Of a DNA stretch of 64,000 nucleotides, positions 8,376 through 16,009 are shown in pieces. Source of the DNA: Gammaproteobacteria bacterium (GTDB taxonomy: Bacteria; Pseudomonadota; Gammaproteobacteria; UBA6429; Thiohalophilaceae); NCBI GenBank assembly GCA_016125505.1, contig WGLP01000002.1:1-64000 (forward strand), read 5' to 3'. Positions within the stretch are counted from its first letter, which is position 1. The number at the start of each line of letters is the position of its first letter. A program made the position numbers and the translations under genes. The notes beneath the pieces were generated by a model, which was not told where the DNA came from, did not search any database, and worked only from the letters and a program-made list of their open reading frames with translations.

Positions 8376-9323
8376 ATGGTGGAACAGTCCAAATTTGTCA
8401 CGTCGGGCAATAAAGGCATCATGGAAAATCAGGATGTTATTGCAGCGGTGGAAAAGGCAGTGGCTGCTCATCAGTTGTTTGGCGATCTGCTGACGACCGT
8501 TGAAAAAGAGTATTTACTCGACCGGGGGATCGTTCGTAGCCTGGCCCCGGGGACAAAGTTGTGCCGGCAGCATCAACGCGACGACCGGGTCTATATTCTG
8601 GTGGTCGGTGAGGTTGAGGCCAGTGCCGGCGAGGATGCAAGTAAAACGCATATTGCGAATATCAAACAGGGCGAGGTGTTTGGTGAGATAGCCGCCCTGT
8701 TTGGGATGCCGCGCATTTGTGACATCACCGTCAGGCGTCCTTCAGTGGTACTGGAAATCCCCAGTGGTGTCCTGCGCACGATAATCGAAACCCGCAATGA
8801 ATTACGCGACGCCGTTATACAGCGTTTTCGGAATCGTATTACCGAAACTGCCCTGCGCGCGGTTCCACTGTTTCGTTATTTGCCGGATGACTCCTTGCAG
8901 CAGCTGGTCGCTTCGGCCACGCTGGTTGGCGCACCGCCAGGTAGCATCCTGATCGAAGAGGGCGAGGTCGGTGATGCCTTTTATATTGTTATCTACGGCA
9001 GCTTGCGCGTGAGTCACGATATCGCCGGCCGCCATTTGAACCTTGCGATGCTGCAGCCGGGTGATTTTTTCGGGGAATGGTCATTGTTGACCGGTGCGCC
9101 GCGCACCGCAACCGTTTCCGCTCTGACCCAGACGGAACTGGTGGCCATCGAACGTGCGGCGTTTTTAAAGATCATGCAATTGCACCCTGAAATTCGTGAT
9201 CGTATCGATCTGGAAGCGCACAATCGTTTCGATCAGCGTTCAATTCCCGATACGCTCAGCAAGGAGGCGGGGGCCCGTCAGAATCTCGATCAAATCAAGG
9301 ACATACTCAAACAACAAAAATGA
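8376..9323 (+). CDS. protein with two cyclic-nucleotide-binding domains
   Basis: A 315-residue protein made of two cNMP-binding (CRP-type beta-barrel) domains, at about residues 20-140 (KQGEVFGEIAALFG) and 145-270 (LQPGDFFGEWSLLTGAPRTATV). It has no helix-turn-helix, kinase or enzymatic domain, so it is a ligand-sensing or regulatory subunit rather than a CRP-like repressor. The second domain keeps GE...R-T, close to the ligand-binding pattern; the first is more divergent. The ATG at 8376 is preceded by AAGGGG at correct spacing; an ATG at 8361 is less well placed. It is divergent from the rhomboid gene across an AT-rich 129-bp gap. Confidence 0.85.
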   Translation: MVEQSKFVTSGNKGIMENQDVIAAVEKAVAAHQLFGDLLTTVEKEYLLDRGIVRSLAPGTKLCRQHQRDDRVYILVVGEVEASAGEDASKTHIANIKQGEVFGEIAALFGMPRICDITVRRPSVVLEIPSGVLRTIIETRNELRDAVIQRFRNRITETALRAVPLFRYLPDDSLQQLVASATLVGAPPGSILIEEGEVGDAFYIVIYGSLRVSHDIAGRHLNLAMLQPGDFFGEWSLLTGAPRTATVSALTQTELVAIERAAFLKIMQLHPEIRDRIDLEAHNRFDQRSIPDTLSKEAGARQNLDQIKDILKQQK

Positions 9324-9393
9324 GACTTGGCAGTGATCGGCCAAGCCACTAGAATGGCCTACAGTCAAAATAATTCACTGTTGGAGGGTCCCA

Positions 9394-9780
9394 ATGCTGT
9401 ATTTTCGTAAAATGCAACGTCTCGTCAGTAGCCTGCTTATCATGTTGATGTTAAGTCTGGGGGTGAGCCGGATCAGCATGGCCGGGATCGTGACAACCGA
9501 ACAATTGGTCGATGCACAACAGGTCAGTGCCGAACGTGAGCAAATACGGGACTGGTTGGCGCGCGACGAAGTGCGCAAACAATTGACTACGATGGGCGTC
9601 GATGTCAAGGCGGCGCAGGGGCGCGTAGATAGCATGACCGCGCAGGAAGTCCATGCCATGGCGGATAATATGAAGAATATGCCCGCCGGCGCCGGCGCAC
9701 TTGAAACGGCCGTACTTGTGCTGCTCATTCTGATCCTGCTGGATATTGCCGGCGTTACCGATATTTTCCCTAACATTTAA
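9394..9780 (+). CDS. PA2779-family membrane protein
   Basis: A 128-residue protein: an N-terminal signal or membrane segment (LLIMLMLSLGVSRISMAG), a helical middle (EREQIRDWLARDEVRKQL and the GVDVKAAQGRVDSMT stretch) and a C-terminal hydrophobic helix (TAVLVLLILILLDIAGVTDIFP). This is the family named after Pseudomonas PA2779. TTGGAGGG before the ATG is a good ribosome binding site. It is followed after 12 bp by the PA2778-type peptidase, the usual partner, so the two are co-transcribed. The biochemical role of the pair is not known. Confidence 0.85.
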   Translation: MLYFRKMQRLVSSLLIMLMLSLGVSRISMAGIVTTEQLVDAQQVSAEREQIRDWLARDEVRKQLTTMGVDVKAAQGRVDSMTAQEVHAMADNMKNMPAGAGALETAVLVLLILILLDIAGVTDIFPNI

Positions 9781-9792
9781 TCTGTTTCTCGC

Positions 9793-10764
9793 ATGTGGTT
9801 ACAAATCAAGGCCGTCTGTCTGCGGACAGGCGGCCTTCTTGCTATCCTGCTGTTAGCCGGCTGCGCGGCCACGCCGCAGAGTGACGCCCTGGTAGACCGT
9901 ATTGAGGCGCCGTTTGCCAAGCCGACGGAACTCAGCCAAACGCCGTTCTTTCCGCAAGAAGAATATCAATGCGGTCCGGCGGCATTGGCAACAGTGCTAC
10001 AGGCACAAGGCGTAAATGTCACGCCGGAAGAACTCAAGGACCAAGTCTACTTGCCGGAACGCAAGGGTAGTCTTCAGATCGAAATGATCACCGCAACCCG
10101 CCGTCACAAGCTCCTGCCGTATGTTTTACGTCCGCAATTATCGGACGTACTGGCCGAGATAAATGCCGGTCGTCCGGTACTGGTGCTTCAAAACGAAGGC
10201 GTAAGCTGGTATCCGCAATGGCACTATGCGGTCATCATCGGGTACAACCTGCAGGAAGGAAAATTGATCCTGCGATCCGGCACCATCAAACGTTATGTCA
10301 TGAGCATGTTTACATTTGAGCGGACCTGGCAGCGCAGTCAGTCCTGGGCCATGGTCACGCTCAAGCCCGGTGAATTACCCGTGCGCCCCGACGAATGGCA
10401 TTATGTGCAGGCCGTCGTCGGGTTTGAGCAGACCCATGATTGGTCGTTGATTGAAACGTTTTATCTCACGGGCCTGCAGCAGTGGCCTGACAGCAGGGAT
10501 CTGCATATGGGCTATGGCAATGTGCTTTACCTGCAACACCAGCGCAAGGCAGCGGCGGAGCAGTACCGCCTTGTGTTGCAGCTGACACCGGATTTTGCGC
10601 CGGCACACAATAATCTTGCGATGGTGCTGGCGGAGCTGGGTGATTACCGGCCCGCGCTGGTGCATGTACGACGCGCAATTGAGCTGGGCGGTGTGCACAG
10701 CGAGGAATATCAGGCTACACTGCAACAAATACATCAGATGCAGGCCGCGGCCAAAAAGCATTGA
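9793..10764 (+). CDS. PA2778-family C39-like cysteine peptidase with TPR region
   Basis: This 323-residue lipoprotein (lipobox LLLAGC) has a C39-type cysteine peptidase-like domain at about 50-190, with the catalytic cysteine in QEEYQCGPAALATVL and the histidine in WHYAVIIGYN. A TPR-containing C-terminus (about 215-320, ending YRPALVHVRRAIELGG) follows. C39-like enzymes cut after double-glycine leaders or hydrolyse other peptides; the substrate here is unknown. The gene follows the PA2779-family gene closely, an arrangement conserved in Pseudomonas. Confidence 0.85.
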   Translation: MWLQIKAVCLRTGGLLAILLLAGCAATPQSDALVDRIEAPFAKPTELSQTPFFPQEEYQCGPAALATVLQAQGVNVTPEELKDQVYLPERKGSLQIEMITATRRHKLLPYVLRPQLSDVLAEINAGRPVLVLQNEGVSWYPQWHYAVIIGYNLQEGKLILRSGTIKRYVMSMFTFERTWQRSQSWAMVTLKPGELPVRPDEWHYVQAVVGFEQTHDWSLIETFYLTGLQQWPDSRDLHMGYGNVLYLQHQRKAAAEQYRLVLQLTPDFAPAHNNLAMVLAELGDYRPALVHVRRAIELGGVHSEEYQATLQQIHQMQAAAKKH

Positions 10765-10860
10765 GACCAGTACGATACGGCATGCCTGTAAGCTTTAATT
10801 GGCGTGTTATTTCAGGCTATTATTAACAGGTTACGACCCGAGACAGACGCCGAGGACTGT

Positions 10861-11439
10861 ATGCATCAACTGAAATATTTTTTGGCAGCCGTATTTTTCC
10901 TTTTCGCGCATACTGCGTATGCCGACATGTTCGATGTTCAGCTCAGCAATAACAGCGGGCGGTTTACCTATGCCACGGAAATGTTTGGCGGGCAGTATGG
11001 CCCGGTCGATCTGGAGATGGGCCTGTTCTTCAATCAGGACAACGACAAGATGGCGCATGTCGGTATGATGGTTCGCAACGATACCCTCGATAATCCCCTG
11101 GTCATCTCGATTGGTATTCGTGCCTATTATGGTGATGTAGGCAACAAGGACCCCGGCCCGCACTCCAAGTTCGGTGCGATTACCATCGGGGGCGAATTGC
11201 TGTTTATTCCGAATAATCTCGGTGGACTGGGCTTCGGCATACACTATTATGTTGCGCCCAGCGTGGTTTCCTATATCGATGCCGACGGTTTTAGCGAATA
11301 CGGCGCGAGCATCAATTATGAATTGACCAAACAAGCCAACGTGTCACTGGGCTACCAGAAGATCAAAGTGGATCTGAACAGCGGCACGACGCTGGACGTA
11401 GATTCCAGCGTATTTTTCGGGATTGGCCTGCGCTTCTAA
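10861..11439 (+). CDS. YfaZ-like outer membrane protein
   Basis: A 192-residue outer membrane beta-barrel protein. It has a cleavable signal peptide (HQLKYFLAAVFFLFAHTAYA) and alternating strands rich in glycine and aromatic residues, and it ends in phenylalanine after FFGIGLRF, as barrel proteins usually do. The match is to the YfaZ family; transport function is unproven. The ATG at 10861 follows CGAGGACTG, a usable ribosome binding site, and gives the right signal peptide; an upstream start at 10804 would bury it. Confidence 0.8.
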   Translation: MHQLKYFLAAVFFLFAHTAYADMFDVQLSNNSGRFTYATEMFGGQYGPVDLEMGLFFNQDNDKMAHVGMMVRNDTLDNPLVISIGIRAYYGDVGNKDPGPHSKFGAITIGGELLFIPNNLGGLGFGIHYYVAPSVVSYIDADGFSEYGASINYELTKQANVSLGYQKIKVDLNSGTTLDVDSSVFFGIGLRF

Positions 11440-11488
11440 CTTTACCTGCATGCGATATTCACAAGCGCATTCGCTTGCGTAGTTTGTC

Positions 11489-12175
11489 ATGCCTGCCTGC
11501 ACCGCCGTTTGTTTCGACCTCTTCAATACCCTGGTCAGCGTGGGCGAAGTGCCGGATAGCGTGGGCCGTTTTACCGCGGATGTCCTCGGCGTCGACCGAG
11601 AGGTCTGGAATACTGCCTGTTTCGGACCGGGCCATGAGATCTGCAAACCCACCTTGCACGAAGACATTCTCACGACCCTGGCGCACAGTATCGACCCATC
11701 CATTTCTTCAGCGCGTATCCGTGAAGCTGTCAGGGACAGACAGGCGCGTTTCGATCATGCCTTGTGTCATGTGCGCCCGGGGACCCTCCATACTCTGCAG
11801 ATTCTCAAACAGGCAGGCCTGCGCCTGGCGCTGATCTCCAATGCCTCTACCGGTGAGATTTCCGCCTGGGCGGCGTCCCCCTTGGCGCCCATGTTTGATG
11901 TCACGGTATTTAGTTGTGAATGCGGTCTGAAAAAACCGGAGCCCGCGATCTATCAGCACGCGCTAGAACAGTTAGGTGTCGAGGCCGCTGCATGTGTCTA
12001 TGTCGGTGATGGCGGGAGCCAGGAGTTTCACGGCGCCGGACCACTTGGTATGCGAACACTGCTGACGCGCGAGTTTTTGCAGATGAGCCGCTATGAAAAG
12101 GTGATGGCTGAACAGGGGGAGATGATAGGCGGGGAGATAAACACACTACAGGAACTGATGCCCCTGTTGTTGTAG
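11489..12175 (+). CDS. HAD-superfamily hydrolase
   Basis: A 228-residue haloacid-dehalogenase-type hydrolase. Motif I is CFDLFNTL (nucleophile aspartate), motif II LISNAST, motif III the lysine of CGLKKPEPAIY, and motif IV VYVGDGGSQEFHGA. A helical cap lies between motifs I and II. The family removes phosphate or other groups from small metabolites; the substrate cannot be named from sequence. Motif I has Asn in place of the usual Asp two residues after the nucleophile (DLFNT). That is known in dehalogenase-like members and weakens a strict phosphatase call. Confidence 0.85.
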   Translation: MPACTAVCFDLFNTLVSVGEVPDSVGRFTADVLGVDREVWNTACFGPGHEICKPTLHEDILTTLAHSIDPSISSARIREAVRDRQARFDHALCHVRPGTLHTLQILKQAGLRLALISNASTGEISAWAASPLAPMFDVTVFSCECGLKKPEPAIYQHALEQLGVEAAACVYVGDGGSQEFHGAGPLGMRTLLTREFLQMSRYEKVMAEQGEMIGGEINTLQELMPLLL

Positions 12176-12177
12176 AA

Positions 12178-12208
12178 GCGGGGGCCGGTAATTAATTACC
12201 GGCCCCGC
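12178..12208. terminator. long perfect palindrome between convergent genes
   Basis: Bases 12181-12206 form a perfect 26-base palindrome of GGGGCCGGTAATT and its complement, lying between the stop codons of the HAD gene (+) and the HU gene (-). It lacks a long T-run, so it may be a transcript-stabilising hairpin or a weak bidirectional terminator. Confidence 0.55.
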
Positions 12209-12216
12209 TGGCGGTC

Positions 12217-12591
12217 TTAGTTGACCATTTCCTTCAGGGCCTTGAGCGGCAGAACTTTGACAACGTTCCGCGCAGGCTTGGCCTTGAATACAGTCGGTTC
12301 ACCGGTAAACGGATTAATACCCTTGCGGGCCTTGGTAGCCGGTTTACGTACGACCTTGACCTTCATCAGGCCGGGCATGGTGAACAGGCCGGCGGCGTTC
12401 TTCTTGACGTGGCCATTAATGATGCTGGTCAGTTCATCGAACACTGCGACGACATCTTTCTTCTTGAGGCCGGTCTTCTCGGAGATGGCCATGTACAGCG
12501 CTGACTTGGTCATGGGTTCCTTGAAGGATTTAACCGGTGCTGCTGCCTTCTTTGCTGCAGCTTTTTTCTTCGCTTTTTTCTTTGTTGCCAT
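12217..12591 (-). CDS. HU-like DNA-binding protein with lysine/alanine-rich N-terminal tail
   Basis: A 124-residue nucleoid protein. Residues 1-26 are a histone-H1-like tail of K and A (ATKKKAKKKAAAKKAAA). The rest is an HU/IHF fold with TKSALYMAISEKTGLKKKDV, FTMPGLMKV and the DNA-gripping arm around KARKGINPFTGEP. HU proteins bend and compact DNA, and the tail should add non-specific DNA binding. It is distinct from canonical 90-residue HU. A CATGTCC/GGACATG inverted repeat (12628-12658) lies upstream and may be an operator. Confidence 0.88.
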   Translation of the reverse strand: MATKKKAKKKAAAKKAAAPVKSFKEPMTKSALYMAISEKTGLKKKDVVAVFDELTSIINGHVKKNAAGLFTMPGLMKVKVVRKPATKARKGINPFTGEPTVFKAKPARNVVKVLPLKALKEMVN

Positions 12592-12627
12592 GAGTTACTC
12601 CTGGTTCTATTTTGGATTAGGCAGTTT

Positions 12628-12658
12628 CATGTCCAGGCATACATGACACCGGGACATG
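12628..12658. promoter_or_regulatory. inverted repeat upstream of the HU-like gene
   Basis: CATGTCC (12628-12634) and GGACATG (12652-12658) are perfect 7-bp arms 17 bp apart, about 37-67 bp before the HU start codon on the minus strand. It may be an operator; the regulator is unknown. Confidence 0.3.
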
Positions 12659-12867
12659 CATATACTCAAGAAAATAGTGATTGCAGGGACGAATCGCTGT
12701 TTTCTTAATTGCTGTTACAATAGCACAATCTTTATCATTTTGGAGCAGGAAAACAGGGTTTTTTTGTGTCGGAAGTAAAAAAAACCCTTAAAATACAGGC
12801 TCAGATGCACATTTTGGATCTCAGTGATCGCAGCCGTACCTTTTTCAGCCTTAAATAACAGTACAAA

Positions 12868-13275
12868 ATGGTCAAAACGATTTACATCAATGTCAACGGA
12901 CAGGGCCTGCATCCCGTTACACGGCAGGTCGAAGAGGTCGTCAAAGCTGCCGGCCTGGGCGAAGGTTTGTGTACGCTGTTTATCCGGCATACCTCGGCCA
13001 GCTTGTTGATTCAGGAAAATGCCGACCCGTCCGCCCGCCATGATCTCGAGGCCTGGTTGAATCGTCTGGTGCCGGAACACGATCCGCATTACACCCATAC
13101 CCTCGAAGGCGCAGATGACATGCCGGCACATATCAAATCCGCCCTTACCGCGACCAGTCTGTCGATCCCGATACTCAAAGGGGAGCTCATGCTGGGAACC
13201 TGGCAAGGTATCTATCTCTGGGAACACCGGCATGCGCATTCACGGCGTGAGCTGGTGATCCATATCGGTAATTGA
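12868..13275 (+). CDS. yjbQ: YjbQ / UPF0047 family protein
   Basis: A 135-residue protein of the YjbQ family (often named secondary thiamine-phosphate synthase). It has the conserved LFIRHTSASLLIQENADP, the histidine-rich region PHYTHTLEGADDMPAHIK and the end GTWQGIYLWEHRH. Length equals the family norm. The E. coli protein has weak thiamine-phosphate synthase activity, but the true role is uncertain. It is followed after 6 bp by the Rieske protein, so the two are one transcription unit. Confidence 0.92.
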   Translation: MVKTIYINVNGQGLHPVTRQVEEVVKAAGLGEGLCTLFIRHTSASLLIQENADPSARHDLEAWLNRLVPEHDPHYTHTLEGADDMPAHIKSALTATSLSIPILKGELMLGTWQGIYLWEHRHAHSRRELVIHIGN

Positions 13276-13281
13276 TCGCAG

Positions 13282-13641
13282 ATGCCATCGGATTTATGGC
13301 CAGTTTGCCGACGAGACGACCTTGCCGCTCCTGGTTGCCGAGAGTTTGACTTACAGGTTGGTGAGAAAACGATCAACGGTTTTGTTGTCCATTGGAGAGG
13401 ACAGTGGTACGCCTATCTCAACAGTTGTCCGCACACCCGTGTGGGTCTGAATTGGCTGCCGGACCAGTTTTTCGATCTCGAACAGCGGTATCTCCAGTGC
13501 AGTTTACATGGCGCGTTATTTGAGCCGGAAACGGGCCTGTGCATCTATGGTCCCTGCCGCGGCCGCACATTGACACGTCTGCCGGTGGTGGTTCGCCACG
13601 ATGATATCGCCATTGCCAGGCGGGAGTTGGACGAACTCTAA
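13282..13641 (+). CDS. small Rieske [2Fe-2S] protein
   Basis: A 119-residue soluble Rieske ferredoxin-like protein. The cluster ligands are visible as CPH (first C-x-H) and CSLHG (second C-x2-H), with FEPETGLCIYGPC after it. No membrane anchor or catalytic domain is present, so it acts as an electron carrier or as a redox partner of an oxygenase. A YjbQ-Rieske pairing gives no pathway hint that I recognise. Confidence 0.88.
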   Translation: MPSDLWPVCRRDDLAAPGCREFDLQVGEKTINGFVVHWRGQWYAYLNSCPHTRVGLNWLPDQFFDLEQRYLQCSLHGALFEPETGLCIYGPCRGRTLTRLPVVVRHDDIAIARRELDEL

Positions 13642-13658
13642 GCGAAGAGACTATATTA

Positions 13659-13748
13659 ATGGCTAAAGTCACTCCGGGCGGCAGCCGATATTTCACCAAC
13701 GGGAACGAACGCCGTCGAAAAGGGAATTTGCCATTCGCAGTCAGCTAA
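13659..13748 (+). CDS. possible 29-residue basic peptide
   Basis: An ATG-to-TAA frame fits the 109-bp gap between the Rieske gene and the SH3 protein. It encodes a basic peptide (AKVTPGGSRYF ... NERRRKGN) and ends two bases before the next ATG, a spacing that would allow translational coupling. A GAAGAGA lies upstream, but farther than ideal. It may be chance. Confidence 0.25.
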   Translation: MAKVTPGGSRYFTNGNERRRKGNLPFAVS

Positions 13749-13750
13749 TC

Positions 13751-14317
13751 ATGTTACGAATCGCAACGCTCACATTCTTATGTCTGTTCACATCGCTTTG
13801 TCTGGCGGAGACCGTCTACGTCAATGACACTTTGCGTGTCGGTGTGCGTGCCGAACCGGACAGCAACGGTGCACCTTATGCCGTGGTCGTGACCGGTATG
13901 CAACTGGAAGTGCTCGATCGCGCCAATGGTTATATCAAGATACGCAGCGACAAAGGCGTCCAGGGCTGGATCAAGGATGACTATGTCACTACGAGCAAGC
14001 CTGCCAAACTTGAACTTTCCGATTTGCAGACAGAGCAGCAACAGCTTCAGACAAAACTGGCGGCACAGGATAAAGCTCTCAAGGCAGAAAGCGCCAAATC
14101 AGCGGCGATGACCACGGAAATCGAGAAACTGAAAACGAAGAATGGCCAGTTACAGGCGCGCTTGAGCTCTTCCATGGCAGATAACACGAGCAATCGATCT
14201 GTCGGCTATCTTCTGTATGTGATCTGGTTGATACTTCTGGCGGTTGGTGGATTTGTCGCCGGGGTTCTCTGGTATCGCAAACAGGCGATGAAACGCCTGG
14301 GCGGTCTGCGCGTTTAG
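13751..14317 (+). CDS. SH3-domain, coiled-coil, single-TM protein (TIGR04211/YgiM-like)
   Basis: A 188-residue protein. It has a signal peptide (ATLTFLCLFTSLCLA), a bacterial SH3 domain at about 20-85 (VYVNDTLRVGVRAEPDSNG to GVQGWIKDDYVTT), a Q/K/E-rich coiled coil at about 90-145 and a C-terminal membrane helix (LLYVIWLILLAVGGFVAGVLW) followed by basic residues. This is the architecture of the YgiM-like family, anchored in the inner membrane with the SH3 domain in the periplasm. Peptidoglycan or envelope binding is likely but not shown. Confidence 0.88.
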   Translation: MLRIATLTFLCLFTSLCLAETVYVNDTLRVGVRAEPDSNGAPYAVVVTGMQLEVLDRANGYIKIRSDKGVQGWIKDDYVTTSKPAKLELSDLQTEQQQLQTKLAAQDKALKAESAKSAAMTTEIEKLKTKNGQLQARLSSSMADNTSNRSVGYLLYVIWLILLAVGGFVAGVLWYRKQAMKRLGGLRV

Positions 14318-14333
14318 GCAACGGTTCTACTCA

Positions 14334-15695
14334 TCAGGCGGAGATCGCCTGAGCCATTTCTTTCAAGGTCTCGCCCCCGGATAGTACTTCATCCAGCATC
14401 AGAAATACCTGTTCTTCTTCAAGGCCCAGCCGTTCGAGCAGTTCAGGCGGGATCTCTTCATCATCGCCATCCGACATACCATGTGTCTTCAACAACCGTT
14501 CTGTCAGGTTCAGGAGCAGGACATATTCCGCATAGGGGCCGTGATAGTTCGCGTCGTGATGATGCTCGACACAGATGATCAGTTCTTCCGGCATTTTCCA
14601 GGCCTGCATCAACCAGGCGCCAAGTTCATCGTGGGATACCCCTAACAGGCGTTTTTCCATCGACACCACGGATTGATCCGGATTGGCCTCGATCATTTTA
14701 TTCAGCCATGCGTGTTCGTTTTTGAAAAACAGATTGAGTGCCAGGAAGCCGATGTCATGCAGCAGGCCTGCCAGATAAGCGATGCCGGCTTTTGGTCGTC
14801 GCTGCTTGGGCATGGCATTAGCCAGGTGCTGGGCCAATGCAGCGGCATACGTCGCGTGTTGCCAGAAATGCAGCTGGCCCAGGGGACCTTTTTCAGGCAA
14901 CTTGAATACACGCCCAAGGGCGTAACCCAGTGCCAGGTGAAGTACGGTTTCGTAACCCAGGACACGGAAAATTGCGTCCTTGAGCGACACCACTTTCTCG
15001 CGTGTGGCAAAAATGGAGGAATTGGCATAACGCAGGGTCTGGGCGCTCAGGGATAGATCCTGTTCGACCAGCTCGACCAGTTGATCCACCGTACTATTGG
15101 GATCATTGCGCAAGGCCAGAATGCGGCGCGGCATCTCCGGCATCGCCGGCAGGCGATCGAGCTTGGCGATGCGTTCCTTTAAATTGTGCCGGCGTGTGCC
15201 ATTCTCGCTGTTGTCAGCGTTTTGCGGAAAGTCGCTGAACACGCTGCAGATCAGTATATCGCTGGCGATGTGTTGCAGGTCCAGGCTCTTGACCCGGAAC
15301 AGGGTACAGGCCTGGGGTGCTTCAAAATAGATGATTTCCTGGTTGGTCAGGTGTTCATCGATAATCACCTGAATGCCGCTCGCATTGTTCAATTGAAACT
15401 CTGACAACGCCAGGCGCGCCTTTAAGTGATTGGCAATCGCGGCCGTGGCGACAAAACGCAAGTCGCGATGCAGGATGGACTGCAACTTGTTCAAATTGAG
15501 AATGCGATCGGCAGGGAAAAATGCCAGGACCAAGCCATTGCCATCCTGCAGAATCGCAAGGCGTGCAACACTGCTGAGCGGCACGGTTTGCTCTAGCCAG
15601 TTTTCACGCAAACTGACGGCATCCGGCGCACGCAGGATCTCGTAAGCCAATTTTTGCTTTTCGAGCAACGTCAGGATCAGGTCAGAAAATGACAT
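14334..15695 (-). CDS. HDOD-domain signalling protein with YbaK-like N-terminal domain
   Basis: A 453-residue protein. Residues 1-150 resemble YbaK/ProX aminoacyl-tRNA editing domains (LLEKQKLAYEILRAP, then VLAFFPADRILNLNKLQ). Residues about 185-380 are an HDOD domain (LPAMPEMPRRILALRNDP, GYETVLHLALGYALG, AGLLHDIGFLAL). HDOD domains are HD-related output modules in c-di-GMP and stress signalling, usually lacking phosphodiesterase activity. The start at 15695 has AAGGAA upstream at suitable spacing; an earlier in-frame start (15743) lacks one. Substrate binding by the editing-like part is unverified. Confidence 0.85.
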   Translation of the reverse strand: MSFSDLILTLLEKQKLAYEILRAPDAVSLRENWLEQTVPLSSVARLAILQDGNGLVLAFFPADRILNLNKLQSILHRDLRFVATAAIANHLKARLALSEFQLNNASGIQVIIDEHLTNQEIIYFEAPQACTLFRVKSLDLQHIASDILICSVFSDFPQNADNSENGTRRHNLKERIAKLDRLPAMPEMPRRILALRNDPNSTVDQLVELVEQDLSLSAQTLRYANSSIFATREKVVSLKDAIFRVLGYETVLHLALGYALGRVFKLPEKGPLGQLHFWQHATYAAALAQHLANAMPKQRRPKAGIAYLAGLLHDIGFLALNLFFKNEHAWLNKMIEANPDQSVVSMEKRLLGVSHDELGAWLMQAWKMPEELIICVEHHHDANYHGPYAEYVLLLNLTERLLKTHGMSDGDDEEIPPELLERLGLEEEQVFLMLDEVLSGGETLKEMAQAISA

Positions 15696-16009
15696 GATCG
15701 CAATTCCTTCTGTTTTATTCGCATTTTGCTGATTCAAACACAAGTAATAGTCGGCGCGAAAAAATTCAGGCTTTAGTCGCGAACGACTCGCTAATGTTAA
15801 TTATTGTTACGTTGGCCAGCAGCTCCTGCGCTGGCACTGCGTTTATATCGCCCATTGAAACCCGGGCGTATTCAAGATGTTATCGTCCGGCGTCAGGGAA
15901 AGTTGAGCGGTAATTCAAATTGCGATAGCTCTCACATATGGCGGGGTTAAAAACCGCAAAGATGATGATACACTTCTTTGCACTAATATAAGTACGGAAA
16001 AAATCGGCA
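15696..16009. other. divergent intergenic region, HDOD / cNMP-rhodanese
   Basis: No gene is seen in these 314 bases. They hold the two divergent promoters. A small palindrome AGTCG-cgaa-CGACT occurs at about 15775-15790, and an AT-rich stretch follows it. No clear operator or RNA signature is recognised. Confidence 0.5.

Noticed and set aside
9327..9350. CTTGGC...GGCCAAG hairpin after the twin-cNMP gene
   Set aside because: It has no T-run, and the arms are imperfect; not enough to call a terminator.
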